A DNA stretch of 64,000 bases from Aporrectodea caliginosa (Eukaryota > Annelida > Clitellata > Crassiclitellata > Lumbricidae), in the NCBI GenBank assembly GCA_020284085.1, contig JACEVL010000034.1, forward strand, positions 921,001 through 985,000. The letters run 5' to 3'. Below, piece after piece: positions 31,821 through 41,939 of this stretch (the stretch's first letter is position 1; the number at the start of each line of letters is the position of its first letter). A program made the position numbers and the translations under genes. The notes under the pieces are model-generated. The model was not told the origin of the DNA. It saw only the letters and a program-made list of their open reading frames with translations, and did not search any database.

Positions 31821-31990
31821 TGCATGAGCAGTGGAGGCGCCAGGATTTCGGGTTTGGGGGGCTAAAGCTCCAAGCCCTTCCCTTTTGTCCCCTCCTCCCT
31901 GTGATTTGCAGTGATTTCCCAAGGGGGGGCCGAGCCGCAGTTAGGGGTGCTAAGCCCCTTATCCCCCCTGGCGCCGCCACTGTGCATGAG
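31821..31990. mobile_element. hAT-type MITE (154 bp) with 8-bp target duplication
   Basis: The element occupies 31829-31982. Ends are CAGTGGAGGCGCCAGG and, inverted from the right, CAGTGGCGGCGCCAGG. Perfect 8-bp duplications TGCATGAG lie at 31821-31828 and 31983-31990. Confidence 0.92.
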
Positions 31991-32019
31991 TCGTTGCCTC
32001 AGATGTTTTGCAAGCTTCA

Positions 32020-32144
32020 TTATAGACAAATAGTAGTAGTTTCTGAGTGATAACAAAGATCATTAGCGTCGCCCTCCTCCTTCATCCAGGCTTGGGACTG
32101 GCACTGCCAGAAAGCAAGCAGTGGCGAAGTTTTTATAGACAAAT
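32020..32144 (+). mobile_element. Short SINE, family 3 (101 bp), with 12-bp target duplication
   Basis: The element 32032-32132 lies between perfect TTATAGACAAAT duplications (32020-32031 and 32133-32144). The core is shared with 17028-17139. The long, variable-length duplication points to LINE-driven retroposition, not to a DNA transposon. Confidence 0.88.
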
Positions 32145-32389
32145 GATATTCAAAATGCACGTAAAACAACAAAATGACCGGCGTTTGATGTTTTCCTAAA
32201 AGAAAACATCCTTTGCGTTAGAACCGAGTTTGATGAAGTGAATTCCTCCTAGTTTCTTTCGCAGTCGTGTGCAAATCTGAAATCCTTGTGGTTCATGAAA
32301 TCGATGCCGGATGAGGTCTTCGAAATCGAATTCAGACAAGAGTCCATCAGGCTTTCGACTGTCTTACCTGTTGGAAATAATACACATTG

Positions 32390-32645
32390 TCACGATCAAC
32401 AGTATCTTTCTACTGCACATTGTTAAAGTCAGCAGTATCTACCTACTGCACATTGCTATAATTGTCTTTGTACTGCACATTGGTAAGGTCAACCGTATCT
32501 ACGTACTGCACATTGTTAAGGTCGACAGTATCTTCCCACTGCAAATTGTTAAGGCCAACCGTATCCCTTTTACTGCATATTGTTGAGGTCAACAGTATCT
32601 TCCTACTGAACATTGTTAAGGTCAACACCGTATCTTCTTCTCACC
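32390..32645. repeat. 33-bp minisatellite, about 8 diverged copies
   Basis: The unit is approximately 'gtcaacagtatcttcctact' followed by 'gcacattgttaag'. The period is divisible by three, so a 91-codon frame (32311-32586, plus) reads an 11-residue repeat. There is no other sign that it is a gene. Confidence 0.85.
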
Positions 32646-33590
32646 TGTTCCAAGTTTGTCGGACAGGTGACCAACAATGACAGCAGGCTTTCCGTCGAAG
32701 ATGTCATTTTCTGCCGACGACACATCTACAACACCATTCATGGTCTTGATATACCACAGCAGTACAGTAGATTTCAAATCCATTCATGCCAAGTATCATG
32801 GTCAACAGTTTCGCTATATCATAGTCTTAATCTCGAGATTTCTACAGTACCGAAAAACAAAGTCGCAGAGACACCTTACTAACTGTTACAGGCGTCAGTC
32901 AAAACAGAATCGATATACAGGTAAGGTTGGAATCGGATCGAGGCCAAGAGCCAAGAGTTAGACAGGCAGATAGTCAGACGACAACGGTGGGTAGTGTTTC
33001 GATGTTGAAACGGCGAAAGAGGTCTGAATAGCTCTGCTGTGCGAAGCGCTTTACAAATGTTAAGATTTCAGATTAAGAAGAAAGAAGGTGTCGTATTGAG
33101 CTATAATATGCTTTACGCTCGTTTTATAATAATTATTATGTGTTCCTCATTCGTCTCTGTATGTTCAGCCTGTTTACATTCTCATTGTTTCATTATTTTC
33201 ATTGTTCTGTTATTTCAATAAATTGTAGTACTAGAGCATTTACACTGTTGTTGGGTCACTGTTCAAGTGTTCATTCTACACGTCTTTTGGATTGTATACT
33301 AGTCACAAATATTTCTCTTTGCTACCGTAAAACTTTTGTGCAATATTCCACTTACATAAAATCCTACATATTCTTTACAAATTTCGCTTCTACTCGGAAG
33401 TCGTTTTCTACCTATGCTTCAATCTCCTCTCCATTGGATCCCACCCATATGGACAGACTTTCTCAAACAGAAGCAATATTTACCCTATCCAATTCACTTC
33501 TACCCAAATGTCTTCGTAATCGTAATATCGTAAACTCAAAATTCCTAATGGGCGTTACCCTAAAGCTATTATAGGCGCAGGGCACATTAC
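32646..33590. other. Non-coding stretch downstream of the last detected dac exon
   Basis: May contain dac 3' UTR or a terminal exon. I could not identify the conserved DACH C-terminus here. Confidence 0.35.
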
Positions 33591-33639
33591 CTAATCACGA
33601 GCGCTGCGTCGAGTCAGAGGGGTTGTCCAGAGATGTAAA

Positions 33640-33710
33640 GTGAAGCAGTGCCAGTCCAATGCCTGGATAAAGGAGGAGGGCGACCGAGTGATGGTCCCCA
33701 AGAGACAGAG
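33640..33710 (-). mobile_element. SINE family 3 fragment
   Basis: 'cagtgccagtccaatgcctg' and 'ataaaggaggagggcgac' are the inverted core of the family. It lies directly beyond the likely splice donor of the dac exon at 33728, and the exon frame reads through it up to the stop at 33591. Confidence 0.75.
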
Positions 33711-33727
33711 GGTGGGGATAGGCTTAC

Positions 33728-33931
33728 TGTTTTCGGTGGTCGTGGTGATGGTGTGCGAGTGTGAGTGTCGTGGATTCGGCAGCTGGATCGATGCTTCCAT
33801 CGTCGGCTGAACGGTGGAAGTGGAGGAGGAGGAGTGGTACTGGATGTTGATGTGCTTCATGGCGTCGTTCAACCTCTCCTCCAGGACACGCCGGGTCTCC
33901 TGCTCCTTCTTCAGACGCTTCTGCAGGATCG
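33728..33931 (-). CDS. dac: dachshund homologue, exon with the end of Dachbox-C (most 3' exon detected)
   Basis: Minus strand: acceptor 'gcgagcag' before 33931 and a plausible donor (ACA then GTAAGC) after 33728. Read with one base from the previous exon it encodes AILQKRLKKEQETRRVLEER, then NDAMKHINIQ. This matches the conserved DACH coiled-coil segment 'QKRLKKEKK-KRKLQEAL' that ends Dachbox-C. It is followed by a low-complexity Ser/Thr/His tail. If the donor is not used, the frame continues to a TAG at 33591 through SINE-derived codons. The missing extreme C-terminus therefore either lies further downstream or has been replaced. Dachshund proteins are nuclear transcriptional cofactors in the retinal-determination network (Eya/Six/Dac), and Dachbox-C mediates contact with Eya. 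Confidence 0.85.
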
Positions 33932-34116
33932 CTGCTCGCAATATAACGCACCAGGAGAATGAGCAACATAAGTAAAAAAATAAGCCACAAAAGTAAAAGA
34001 AAATGCGCCACAAAATTAACCACTCGAGAGGCTCTGAAATAAATCGTTTATGTTCACGAAGTTCCATAAAGAATGCCATTGTCTTCTGATGGCATTGGGA
34101 CTTAACCTGTAAGCTT

Positions 34117-34230
34117 AAACTTTGTTTGTTTACTGTTTAACGACCACTGCGTGGTAAAAAAGACCAGTAGAGTCGCCCTCCTCCTTTATCCAGGCATAGG
34201 ACTGGCACTGTCAGAGTACAAACTCGTTCT
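34117..34230 (+). mobile_element. SINE family 3 copy
   Basis: 'gtttaacgacc', 'gtcgccctcctcctttatcc' and 'ggactggcactgtcag' match the family core. It lies in the 12.7-kb dac intron. Confidence 0.8.
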
Positions 34231-34304
34231 TTGATACTATCTGGTGGGCCAGGTGCTTCTTTTCGCTATGCTTAAGACCACTCTTTTCGCTCGGAGTCTT
34301 TCGC

Positions 34305-34395
34305 ACTGGGAGCGCCTCTGATTGGTATTCACTGTGAGAGGCGCTTTATAAATTTATAAATACAATACAATACAATACAATACAAACGTTAAGGA
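34305..34395. repeat. Repeat tail with (AATAC)n
   Basis: 'gcgcctctgattggtattc', then 'gaggcgctttataaat', then five 'aatac' units. The tail type is shared with 20.14, 49.79 and 63.93 kb and is typical of LINE/SINE 3' ends. Confidence 0.6.
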
Positions 34396-34429
34396 TTGAC
34401 CTTTTTAAAGTACTTATTGACATTCCGCA

Positions 34430-34690
34430 TGCCCATGTATGTATGTATGTCTGTCGTAGGTATGTATATGCTTCAATGTGCTTCAATGTTTGTATGTGTA
34501 CATGTATGTACGGACGTATCGTTTGTATGCATGTACATGTGTACACGTACTTATACTTACGTACGTATGTATATATATATGTATGTGTGTATGTATGCAT
34601 GCATGTATGTATGTTTGGATGTATGTATGCATGTATCGCGTATTCACGTGTATTCAACTCTTCATGCAGGTATGTATATAAGTAAGTTAT
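34430..34690. repeat. (TGTA)n-rich microsatellite
   Basis: atgtatgtatg repeats. Met/Tyr/Cys/Val frames in all phases are artefacts. Confidence 0.92.
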
Positions 34691-34724
34691 AATTACTAAT
34701 AATTATTAAAGTGATAATAATAGC

Positions 34725-34726
34725 AG

Positions 34727-34769
<43 letters not shown>

Positions 34770-35050
34770 CTATATTTCGTTTAACGACAACAAGTTGACA
34801 CACCGCAATAGAGTCGCCCTCCTCTTTTTATATAGCGCCGTAGTGCAGTCGAGTTCTAAGAAAATGCTCGAAGAAAAATTAACGCAATGCATGCCTATAA
34901 TCATATATATATATAAGTACATACATATATAAATGCATGTATATATTTAGTCATGTAGACATAAATGTATGTCTATATGTATCTATTCATCTATGTATAC
35001 ATGTATTTATGAATGCACGCATGTATCTATCTATCTATTTAAGAATGATT
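34725..35050. repeat. (TA)n microsatellite, partial SINE family 3 copy and (TGTA)n
   Basis: A (TA)n run at about 34728-34766, then a truncated family 3 SINE ('tttcgtttaacgacaac', 'gagtcgccctcctc', about 34770-34835), then more tgtata repeats. Confidence 0.75.
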
Positions 35051-35111
35051 TGTGCGTGCGCATGCATGTAACATATATCATGGCGTGCATGTGGTTATTG
35101 GCACTTATTCC

Positions 35112-35807
35112 TGTGGCGAAAACGACAGCCGTGGGGCAGGACTCCGGTATCTCTCTCTTTAATGTTCACCAGGATAGCTCTTCGGAGTCTTCCCTGTTCT
35201 TCGTCCGTTCGCTGGACTCGGCCTTTCCCGTCGGGCAAAGGACTTAACGGTGCCACCGACGATGCCTAACACTAGGTTAACTAGGAAGACGGCAACGACA
35301 CGGATCAACACAGCAGATTGTTTTATTAATGTCGAACAGCTTAAACACTACAACTCTGGCTTAACTCTCATTAACTGAACTTTAACTGACTTCGGAACCA
35401 ACTCACACACTCGCTCTCCTTACACGCAACAGGCGTCTCTATATATAGGCACAGAGGACGACAAATTGTCCGTTACTAAGGCAAGAGGCTGGTTGCTAAG
35501 GCAAGCCAAAAAGGCCCGTTACTAAGGCAAGAGGCTGGTTGCTAAGGCAAGCCAAAAGGCCCGTTACTAAGGCAAGAGGCTGGTTGCTAAGGCAAGCCAA
35601 AAGGCCCGTTACTAAGGCAAGAGGCTGGTTGCTAAGGCAAGCCAAAAGGCCCGTTACTAAGGCAAGAGGCCGGTTGCTAAGGCAAGCCAAAAAGGCCCGT
35701 TACTAAGGCAAGAGGCTGGTTGCTAAGGCAAGCCAAAAAGGCCCGTTACTAAGGCAAGAGGCTGGTTGCTAAGGCAAATGTCCATGCGCCTTTCAAATAA
35801 TGCTACA
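35112..35807 (-). repeat. 3' LTR of the Ty3/gypsy element
   Basis: 696 bp, TG...CA bounded. It includes U3 with seven tandem copies of a 46-47 bp unit (about 35466-35780), a TATATAT box at 35440-35448 and an AATAAA polyadenylation signal on the minus strand at 35322-35327. Confidence 0.95.
35466..35780. repeat. 46-bp minisatellite inside the 3' LTR, 7 copies
   Basis: The unit is 'gttactaaggcaagaggctg', 'gttgctaaggcaagccaaaa' and 'aggccc'. The same seven-copy array is in the other LTR. Here three units have one A fewer and one unit has CCGG for CTGG. Confidence 0.95.
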
Positions 35808-35823
35808 ATACTCCTCCCACCAA
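35808..35823 (-). promoter_or_regulatory. Polypurine tract
   Basis: Minus strand reads GGTGGGAGGAGTAT immediately before the TGTAGC start of the 3' LTR. This is the expected place and composition for plus-strand priming. Confidence 0.8.
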
Positions 35824-36693
35824 GAAAAGAGGGAATGTCCCCTATTCCGTAACTGATTAACAATTTGAAAGGGATATCCTACGCTAGATTCAATGTTCAT
35901 AAAGCGAATAAAGTCATGATTAATACTAAATCGAACACTGCAGCCATTCCAGGCTTTAACTAACTAAAAAGTTCATCAGATTAGTCGGCCAAATCGGCCC
36001 CGCATAAACAACTAAGGTAATCGCCCTACAGACAAATTAACGGTAAGACCTAGTCCTACGACAGAAATGCAATCATCCTTCAACATCATCAAACATTGCA
36101 CGTCATCGTTCGTCCATCAGCCTGTATTGTCGTTGCGTTGCCATGGCTAGTCACGTGGCTGCCTTACACAAGTAGACGTTGCCTGGCCGTGTGGAAGGCA
36201 AAGTGTGCACAGGCAAATGTCCGTTTGACAATTGTACACACACACGCAAATTCTTGTCGACAAATGTACACACACGCAAATTCTGGTCGACAATTGTACA
36301 CACACAAGCAAATTTCTGTCGACAAATGTACACACACACGCAAATTCTTGTCGACAATTGTACACACACACGCAAATTCTTGTCGACAAATGTACACACA
36401 CCCGCAAATTCTTGTCGACAATTGTACACACAAGCACACGCAAGGGTCCGTCGACAATTTTGCACGGGCAAATGTCCGTCGACCAATGTGTACAGCCTTT
36501 TTGCTTGCAGAGGAGGGGAGGGGCGCAAGTGAACGACGAGGAGAGGGGAGAGAGAAACACAGGCGAGCGTCGCACAGCCGAGAGGAGGGGAAGAGGGAAG
36601 CGCAGGCGAGCGTCGAGACGTCGAGGGGAGGGGAGGGGGAAACGCATCCCAAGTCATGGCCACGACAAGACCTCCCCGAACGACGGCGCCCAG
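35824..36693 (-). other. 3' untranslated region of the retrotransposon
   Basis: About 870 bp between the gag-pol stop and the polypurine tract. It contains the 32-bp minisatellite at 36225-36480 and a purine-rich tract at about 36510-36650. Long plus- and minus-strand frames here read only these repeats. No env is recognised. Confidence 0.75.
36225..36480. repeat. 32-bp minisatellite with strict two-unit alternation
   Basis: Units open alternately 'caattgtacaca' and 'caaatgtacaca' and share 'cgcaaattcttgtcga'. About seven to eight units. The alternation implies amplification of a 64-bp dimer. Confidence 0.9.
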
Positions 36694-39600
36694 CTATTGA
36701 TAGCGCGCGGGCCGGCGAGTCTCCCTCCTCGGACGCCCGCTGACCTCAGAGGCGTCGTCGGCAGGGGGCTCAGGCGCCTCCACGTCTTCCATCGGCTCTT
36801 CCCTGAAGCAAGCCCGAAGTTTGTCCACATGAACTGTGAGTGGACGAGAATGAGGGGACTTCCGGATGCGGTAGTTCACAGGGCCGCTGCGTGCCTCCAC
36901 GACAAAAGGTCCTGTGTACATCTTCTGCCATTTCGGAGAGCGACCTTGGTAACGACGAGGGGTATAGTACCAAACTTGCGCCCCAGGGGCAAATTCAGCC
37001 GGACGCACCCGCAAGTCATAAGCACGCTTCTGGCGCTCTGCAGCCACTCCCAGATGCTCTCGTACCAGGCGGTACGCGGACTCCATGCGCTCAGCAAAGT
37101 CTTGCACATAACTCGCGTACGTGCCTGTGCCCGGATCAGCGCTCGGGGGACTGCCGTAGACCAGGTCCAACGGGGCGCGTGTCTCCCGCCCGAACATCAG
37201 GTAGTTCGGGCTGAATCCCGTGGTTTCGTGTAGTGACGCCCGGTAAGCGGCGAGGACATGGGGCAGAGATTCGTCCCAGTCCCGTTGATTGCTACTGACC
37301 ACTTTCCCCAGCATGGCATTAAGCGTCCTATGAAAGCGCTCTATGAGCCCATTCCCGCTCGGGTGATAAGGGGATGTCCTAACCTTATCTATTCCCAGCA
37401 ATCGGCAAAGTTCCCTGAACAAATTACCCTCGAAATTAGTCCCCTGGTCGGTGAGGATTTGTAGCGGTGCGCCGTACCTTACGATAACGTTTTCAACCAA
37501 GGCCCTAGCAACCGAGGTGGCTTCTTGATTGTGCATGGGGGCTGCTTCCACGAACTTCGTGAAGTTGTCCATCATCGTAAGGATATAGACGTTCCCTCTT
37601 CGACTACGCGGGTGGGGGCCTGTGACATCTATACTCAAACGTTCCCAGGGCGCCCCACAGGGCAAGGGCTGCAACGGTCCCTGGCGGGGAGGTAAACCAC
37701 GATGGTATTGGTTGCACTGAGGGCAGCACTGGCAAAAGCGCCTCACATCCCGGGACCACCCGACCCAAAAGGCCCTACGCCTTACCTGCGCCCGGGTTCT
37801 CCGGACACCCAGGTGACCCCCGGTCATCCCTGTGTGGGCGAGCCTCATGTACTGATCCCGCATAGCCCTGGGCACCACCAACTGTTCGACCCCGTCCGGT
37901 GTCTTCCTATAGATCACCTCCTCATACAGATACAGGCGATCCCTTTGGTGCCAGTACACCTTCACGGCTTCATTCTCTCGCAAGATATCCACTAAGGCCG
38001 GGGCCTGGGTACCTACTTCCAGCCACGGGCGTACCACCCGAAGATCGGGATCTTCTTTCTGCGCCTTTACTAACTCCTCCTGCGGGTCAGGTTCAATATC
38101 CAATGGCTGTGCAGGCACAGCCTCGGTGACTGCAGCGACCGCACTTACATCGTCGACATCACATTGCCGACAAGGCCTACGGGAAAGGGCATCCGCATTA
38201 CCATGCTTCTGACCTGGCCGATGCAACACCTGGAACTCGAACTCTGCCAATCGTTCTAACCAGCGGCTCTGCTGGCCAATGGGCTCTGGAGTTCGCTGGA
38301 GCCACTGTAACGCGGCATGGTCTGTCCTCAACGTGAACGGGCGCCCCAGCAAGTACTGACGGTACAGCTTTGTGAAATACACTATGGCGAGCAACTCCTT
38401 GCGAGTAACGCAATAGTTACGCTCCGCCGTGGATAGCAGGCGGCTTCCATATGCAATTACTCGCTCCTCACCATCAATCTTCTGGGACAATACGGCCCCT
38501 ATGCCAACGTCACAGGCATCGCAGTCCAGGACGTAGCCGCCCTCATCCTTAGGCAAAGCTAGGACAGGTGTGGTCGTCAGAGCGCGCTTTAGAAGTTCAA
38601 ACACTTCCTGACAGGCATCATCCCATACAAACGCTCTACCCTTTTTCGTGAGTTCGAACAGAGGAGCAGCTAATACCGAAAAATTACGAATGAACCTCCG
38701 GTAATACGAGCATAGCCCGAGGAAGGAGCGCACCTCCCGCAGTCGTCGCGGGACTGGCCACTCCACAACCTCGCGGATCTTGGACTGATCCACGGCTACC
38801 CCGTCTTGAGTCACTACATGGCCCAAGAAACAAACGGCCCTACGCATCAAGCGGCACTTACTTGGTTTCAACTTTAAATTGGCCGTTCTCAACCGCTCGA
38901 ACACCTTACCCAGCCTCTGCAAATGTTGTTCGGGCGTATTCCCAAAAATGATTACATCGTCAAGGTAGACTAGGCAAACATCGAAATTAAGCCCCGACAA
39001 GACAATGTCCATCAACCGTTGGAAAGTTGCTGGCGCATTGCAGAGACCGAAGGGCATCACCTTCCATCGATAGATGCCTCGACGCGTAACGAACGCGGTC
39101 TTATCCGCATCCCTAGGATCCATAGCCACCTGGTGGTATCCACTCCTTAAATCCAGCGTACTAAACCATCCTCCACCGGAGAGAGCATCTAAACATTCGT
39201 CAATTCTAGGCAACGGGTATGAATCCTTCCTCGTCCTCTCATTTAATTGCCTGTAATCTATGCAAAAACGGAGGGTCCCATCCTTCTTGCGAGCCAAAAC
39301 CACGTTAGCCGCCCACTCGCTAACAGCGGGTTCAATCGTCCCAGCGGCCAACATACTATCCAGCTGTTCGTCTATGGCAGCCCTATGGGGAAGCGGTTGG
39401 CGCCGCAGAGGCTGTCTAACAGGACCTGCATCTCCCGTATCAATCCGATGAGTGGCCACGTTTGTTCGGCCAAGATCGCCTTCCCTTACCGAGAAAACAT
39501 CACTGAATTCAGTTAAAAGTTCCCGCAATTGGTCTCGGGTCTCGGGTGTCACCTCCTCGGGGAGATCGGCCATCAGCATCTCGCAAGGAGCCGCCTCACC

Positions 39601-41535
39601 TACCGGCTCCTCACCCTTATCACGGGTCTCCCGACACTCAACTTCGACCGGGTGCAACCCTCCCAACAACTGGTCCTTAACCAACCTTACAGGATCCTCG
39701 GTCAAGTTTACTACCCGGACCTGGGTCGTTCTGGCGTCATCGCCTACTACGACCCGTGCGAGATGAACCCCCGGACTGATTTCCTTGGCATCTGTCATCC
39801 AGGCCGGCGCTACCGACGACAAATCCCCGTACAAGGTCTTTACAGGGATGTCGAATTGACTCTTAGGCAAGACTACAACCTCCTCAGCTACAATTACCCG
39901 ACGGCACCACCCGGCTCCATTACCTCTTACCAGGGAAATACGTTTCCGACCAATGAACAAGGCCCCGGTCCCAAAACCTAGGCGGCATCGGTGTTCCCTC
40001 AACCAATCCATACCCAGCATGGGGTCAGCTATCTGATCGGACACCAAAAATGCACTAGAGATCTCAAACCCACTCCGAATCTTAATGGGGACCCTTATCT
40101 CACCCAAAACCCGTATATCGGACCCGTTCGCAGCCATCAAGTACCGGTTACAGGGACGAATCTCTAACCCCTGGACAGTAGAGGAAGGTATGAGGCTCAC
40201 CTCCGATCCGGTGTCGACCAGGCAGAGTTGAGAGCGTCCATTGATCGTTCCCCTGACGTAGACAGCGTTGAAGGTTGCACGGTTGGGTACTCTTGGATGG
40301 GTCGTGTGATTGGCGGCCACCGGCTCCGTCGGCGTCGAATCTTGGGTTTCTGTCTCGGTTGCATCCGGGCGATGACGGGCCCGGCGTGACTGACGGCAGT
40401 TGCGGGCGAAGTGGCCTGGTTGGCCACAGTTGAAGCAATTCATCTCCCGCCTCGGTCTTTCTTGGTCGTCGGCGTTGGCGTTTTCCGGGCGAGTCTCTCG
40501 GCCCGGTCCTCGGTTACGGTCTCCAGAGCGAACGTCTCGGTCCGGCCCAGCATTAGCCGGAGGCGTACGACCTCGCAGCTCCCTGAACTGCCGGTCAAAC
40601 TTGCCTTCTAGCTCTCGTTGCCATCGGCGTTGCTCTTCCTTCTGGTTGGTCAGGAACCGGTCCAACTGCGCCTGGATCTGGTCGCCGACATCGGTCTCAC
40701 GAGTGCCACGCACCCGGTTTGACGGTCTTCCGCGGTCGTCAGGTTCCGACGGTCTCCTCCGGTCGTCCTGGCCCGTCGTGCTTCGGTAAGCCTCCAGACG
40801 AAGCGCCGTCCGGTAAGCTTCGTCCAGTGACTTGGGCTCTCTCTCACGAATCTTGAGCGAGAGCTCCCGATCCCTCATCGCCTCCAGGAACGCGTCTTTG
40901 GCGATGATCTCCGTGGTTTCGTTGGAAGGCACTGGATAGGCGAGAACCACCAACCGACGAATTTCATGAAGGAGGTCGGAAAGGCTTTCCCCGGCACGCT
41001 GGCGGCGGTAATAGAGTTGCGCCCGGAAGGTCTCGGCTTGGCCTTCCGTCCCGTAGCGTTGACGTAGCCGCTCCACCAACTGTTCGTAGGTCGCATCAGG
41101 CTGGGCCCCGAAGTCCCAGAGCAACTGAGTGGCTGCTTTCTCCAGTGAGCAGCGAAGGAAATCGATTTTGTCCGAAGCGGTCCACCGGTTGTGCCTCGCA
41201 CACACCTCGAACTGAGACAGAAACGATTCCAGTGAACCCGTCCCATCGAAACGCCCGGGTTTCATCTGCATCGGCCGGTTTCTCAACAGGCCGCCGACGC
41301 CCTCAAGCAGCCCCGGAAGAATTCTTGACTCGTCCCGGCTAACAGGTTCCGTGGATTTTCTTCGCTCGCCCGGCTCCATCGGCTTCCATTCCTCGAAGCC
41401 AAAGTCGTCTGGCAGGCTGTTCCGGTCCGGCTTGATCTCCATCGGTCGCCTTCTCTCGGCGGGCGTAGAGGTTTTAGGCTGCAGGATGTCAAAGTCGACC
41501 AGCGGGTAGACGCGCGTGTCGTCCTCGTCTCCCAT
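36694..41535 (-). CDS. Ty3/gypsy gag-pol polyprotein (1613 aa, one frame)
   Basis: An uninterrupted frame with gag and pol fused, with no frameshift or stop between them. Gag-like region about 1-360 (retrotransposon gag core 'RFDGTGSLESFLSQFEVCAR' near 94-113). CCHC zinc knuckle CFNCGQPGHFARNC at 367-380. Aspartic protease 'LVDTGSEVSLI' with DTG at about 441-443. Reverse transcriptase about 700-900 with catalytic YLDD at about 857-860. RNase H about 1000-1120 with D1004, E1047 and D1072. Integrase HHCC zinc finger about 1235-1274, DDE core at about D1303, D1364 and E1399, and a C-terminal GPY/F-type module ('YTGPFVVEA', near 1540). No chromodomain and no env. All catalytic residues I can check are present, consistent with a functional element. 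The start is the first ATG after the primer-binding site. Confidence 0.97.
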   Translation of the reverse strand: MGDEDDTRVYPLVDFDILQPKTSTPAERRRPMEIKPDRNSLPDDFGFEEWKPMEPGERRKSTEPVSRDESRILPGLLEGVGGLLRNRPMQMKPGRFDGTGSLESFLSQFEVCARHNRWTASDKIDFLRCSLEKAATQLLWDFGAQPDATYEQLVERLRQRYGTEGQAETFRAQLYYRRQRAGESLSDLLHEIRRLVVLAYPVPSNETTEIIAKDAFLEAMRDRELSLKIREREPKSLDEAYRTALRLEAYRSTTGQDDRRRPSEPDDRGRPSNRVRGTRETDVGDQIQAQLDRFLTNQKEEQRRWQRELEGKFDRQFRELRGRTPPANAGPDRDVRSGDRNRGPGRETRPENANADDQERPRREMNCFNCGQPGHFARNCRQSRRARHRPDATETETQDSTPTEPVAANHTTHPRVPNRATFNAVYVRGTINGRSQLCLVDTGSEVSLIPSSTVQGLEIRPCNRYLMAANGSDIRVLGEIRVPIKIRSGFEISSAFLVSDQIADPMLGMDWLREHRCRLGFGTGALFIGRKRISLVRGNGAGWCRRVIVAEEVVVLPKSQFDIPVKTLYGDLSSVAPAWMTDAKEISPGVHLARVVVGDDARTTQVRVVNLTEDPVRLVKDQLLGGLHPVEVECRETRDKGEEPVGEAAPCEMLMADLPEEVTPETRDQLRELLTEFSDVFSVREGDLGRTNVATHRIDTGDAGPVRQPLRRQPLPHRAAIDEQLDSMLAAGTIEPAVSEWAANVVLARKKDGTLRFCIDYRQLNERTRKDSYPLPRIDECLDALSGGGWFSTLDLRSGYHQVAMDPRDADKTAFVTRRGIYRWKVMPFGLCNAPATFQRLMDIVLSGLNFDVCLVYLDDVIIFGNTPEQHLQRLGKVFERLRTANLKLKPSKCRLMRRAVCFLGHVVTQDGVAVDQSKIREVVEWPVPRRLREVRSFLGLCSYYRRFIRNFSVLAAPLFELTKKGRAFVWDDACQEVFELLKRALTTTPVLALPKDEGGYVLDCDACDVGIGAVLSQKIDGEERVIAYGSRLLSTAERNYCVTRKELLAIVYFTKLYRQYLLGRPFTLRTDHAALQWLQRTPEPIGQQSRWLERLAEFEFQVLHRPGQKHGNADALSRRPCRQCDVDDVSAVAAVTEAVPAQPLDIEPDPQEELVKAQKEDPDLRVVRPWLEVGTQAPALVDILRENEAVKVYWHQRDRLYLYEEVIYRKTPDGVEQLVVPRAMRDQYMRLAHTGMTGGHLGVRRTRAQVRRRAFWVGWSRDVRRFCQCCPQCNQYHRGLPPRQGPLQPLPCGAPWERLSIDVTGPHPRSRRGNVYILTMMDNFTKFVEAAPMHNQEATSVARALVENVIVRYGAPLQILTDQGTNFEGNLFRELCRLLGIDKVRTSPYHPSGNGLIERFHRTLNAMLGKVVSSNQRDWDESLPHVLAAYRASLHETTGFSPNYLMFGRETRAPLDLVYGSPPSADPGTGTYASYVQDFAERMESAYRLVREHLGVAAERQKRAYDLRVRPAEFAPGAQVWYYTPRRYQGRSPKWQKMYTGPFVVEARSGPVNYRIRKSPHSRPLTVHVDKLRACFREEPMEDVEAPEPPADDASEVSGRPRRETRRPARYQ

Positions 41536-41565
41536 CGGAAATCAGTGTTCTTCAATCGTCTAGCA

Positions 41566-41584
41566 CCCCACTTCTGCTGTACCA
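41566..41584 (-). promoter_or_regulatory. Candidate primer-binding site
   Basis: Minus strand reads TGGTACAGCAGAAGTGGGG, starting one base inside the 5' LTR. The initial TGG pairs with tRNA CCA. The priming tRNA is not certain from sequence alone; a Leu-type end is possible. Confidence 0.65.
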
Positions 41585-41913
41585 CTGTGGCGAAAACGAC
41601 AGCCGTGGGGCAGGACTCCGGTATCTCTCTCTTTAATGTTCACCAGGATAGCTCTTCGGAGTCTTCCCTGTTCTTCGTCCGTTCGCTGGACTCGGCCTTT
41701 CCCGTCGGGCAAAGGACTTAACGGTGCCACCGACGATGCCTAACACTAGGTTAACTAGGAAGACGGCAACGACACGGATCAACACAGCAGATTGTTTTAT
41801 TAATGTCGAACAGCTTAAACACTACAACTCTGGCTTAACTCTCATTAACTGAACTTTAACTGACTTCGGAACCAACTCACACACTCGCTCTCCCTTACAC
41901 GCAACAGGCGTCT

Positions 41914-41922
41914 CTATATATA
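41914..41922 (-). promoter_or_regulatory. TATA box of the 5' LTR promoter
   Basis: CTATATATAG lies just downstream of the U3 minisatellite and about 115 bp upstream of the AATAAA, the normal LTR arrangement. Confidence 0.7.
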
Positions 41923-41939
41923 GGCACAGAGGACGACAA

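Noticed and set aside
34000..34079. Residues before 33931 as part of the dac exon
   Set aside because: The frame is open, but the sequence is a polypyrimidine-rich intron end leading to the AG at 33932, and similarity to DACH begins only after it.
36096..37233. Long plus- and minus-strand frames near the retrotransposon end
   Set aside because: They read the 32-bp minisatellite, a purine tract and the antisense of gag-pol. No family resemblance.
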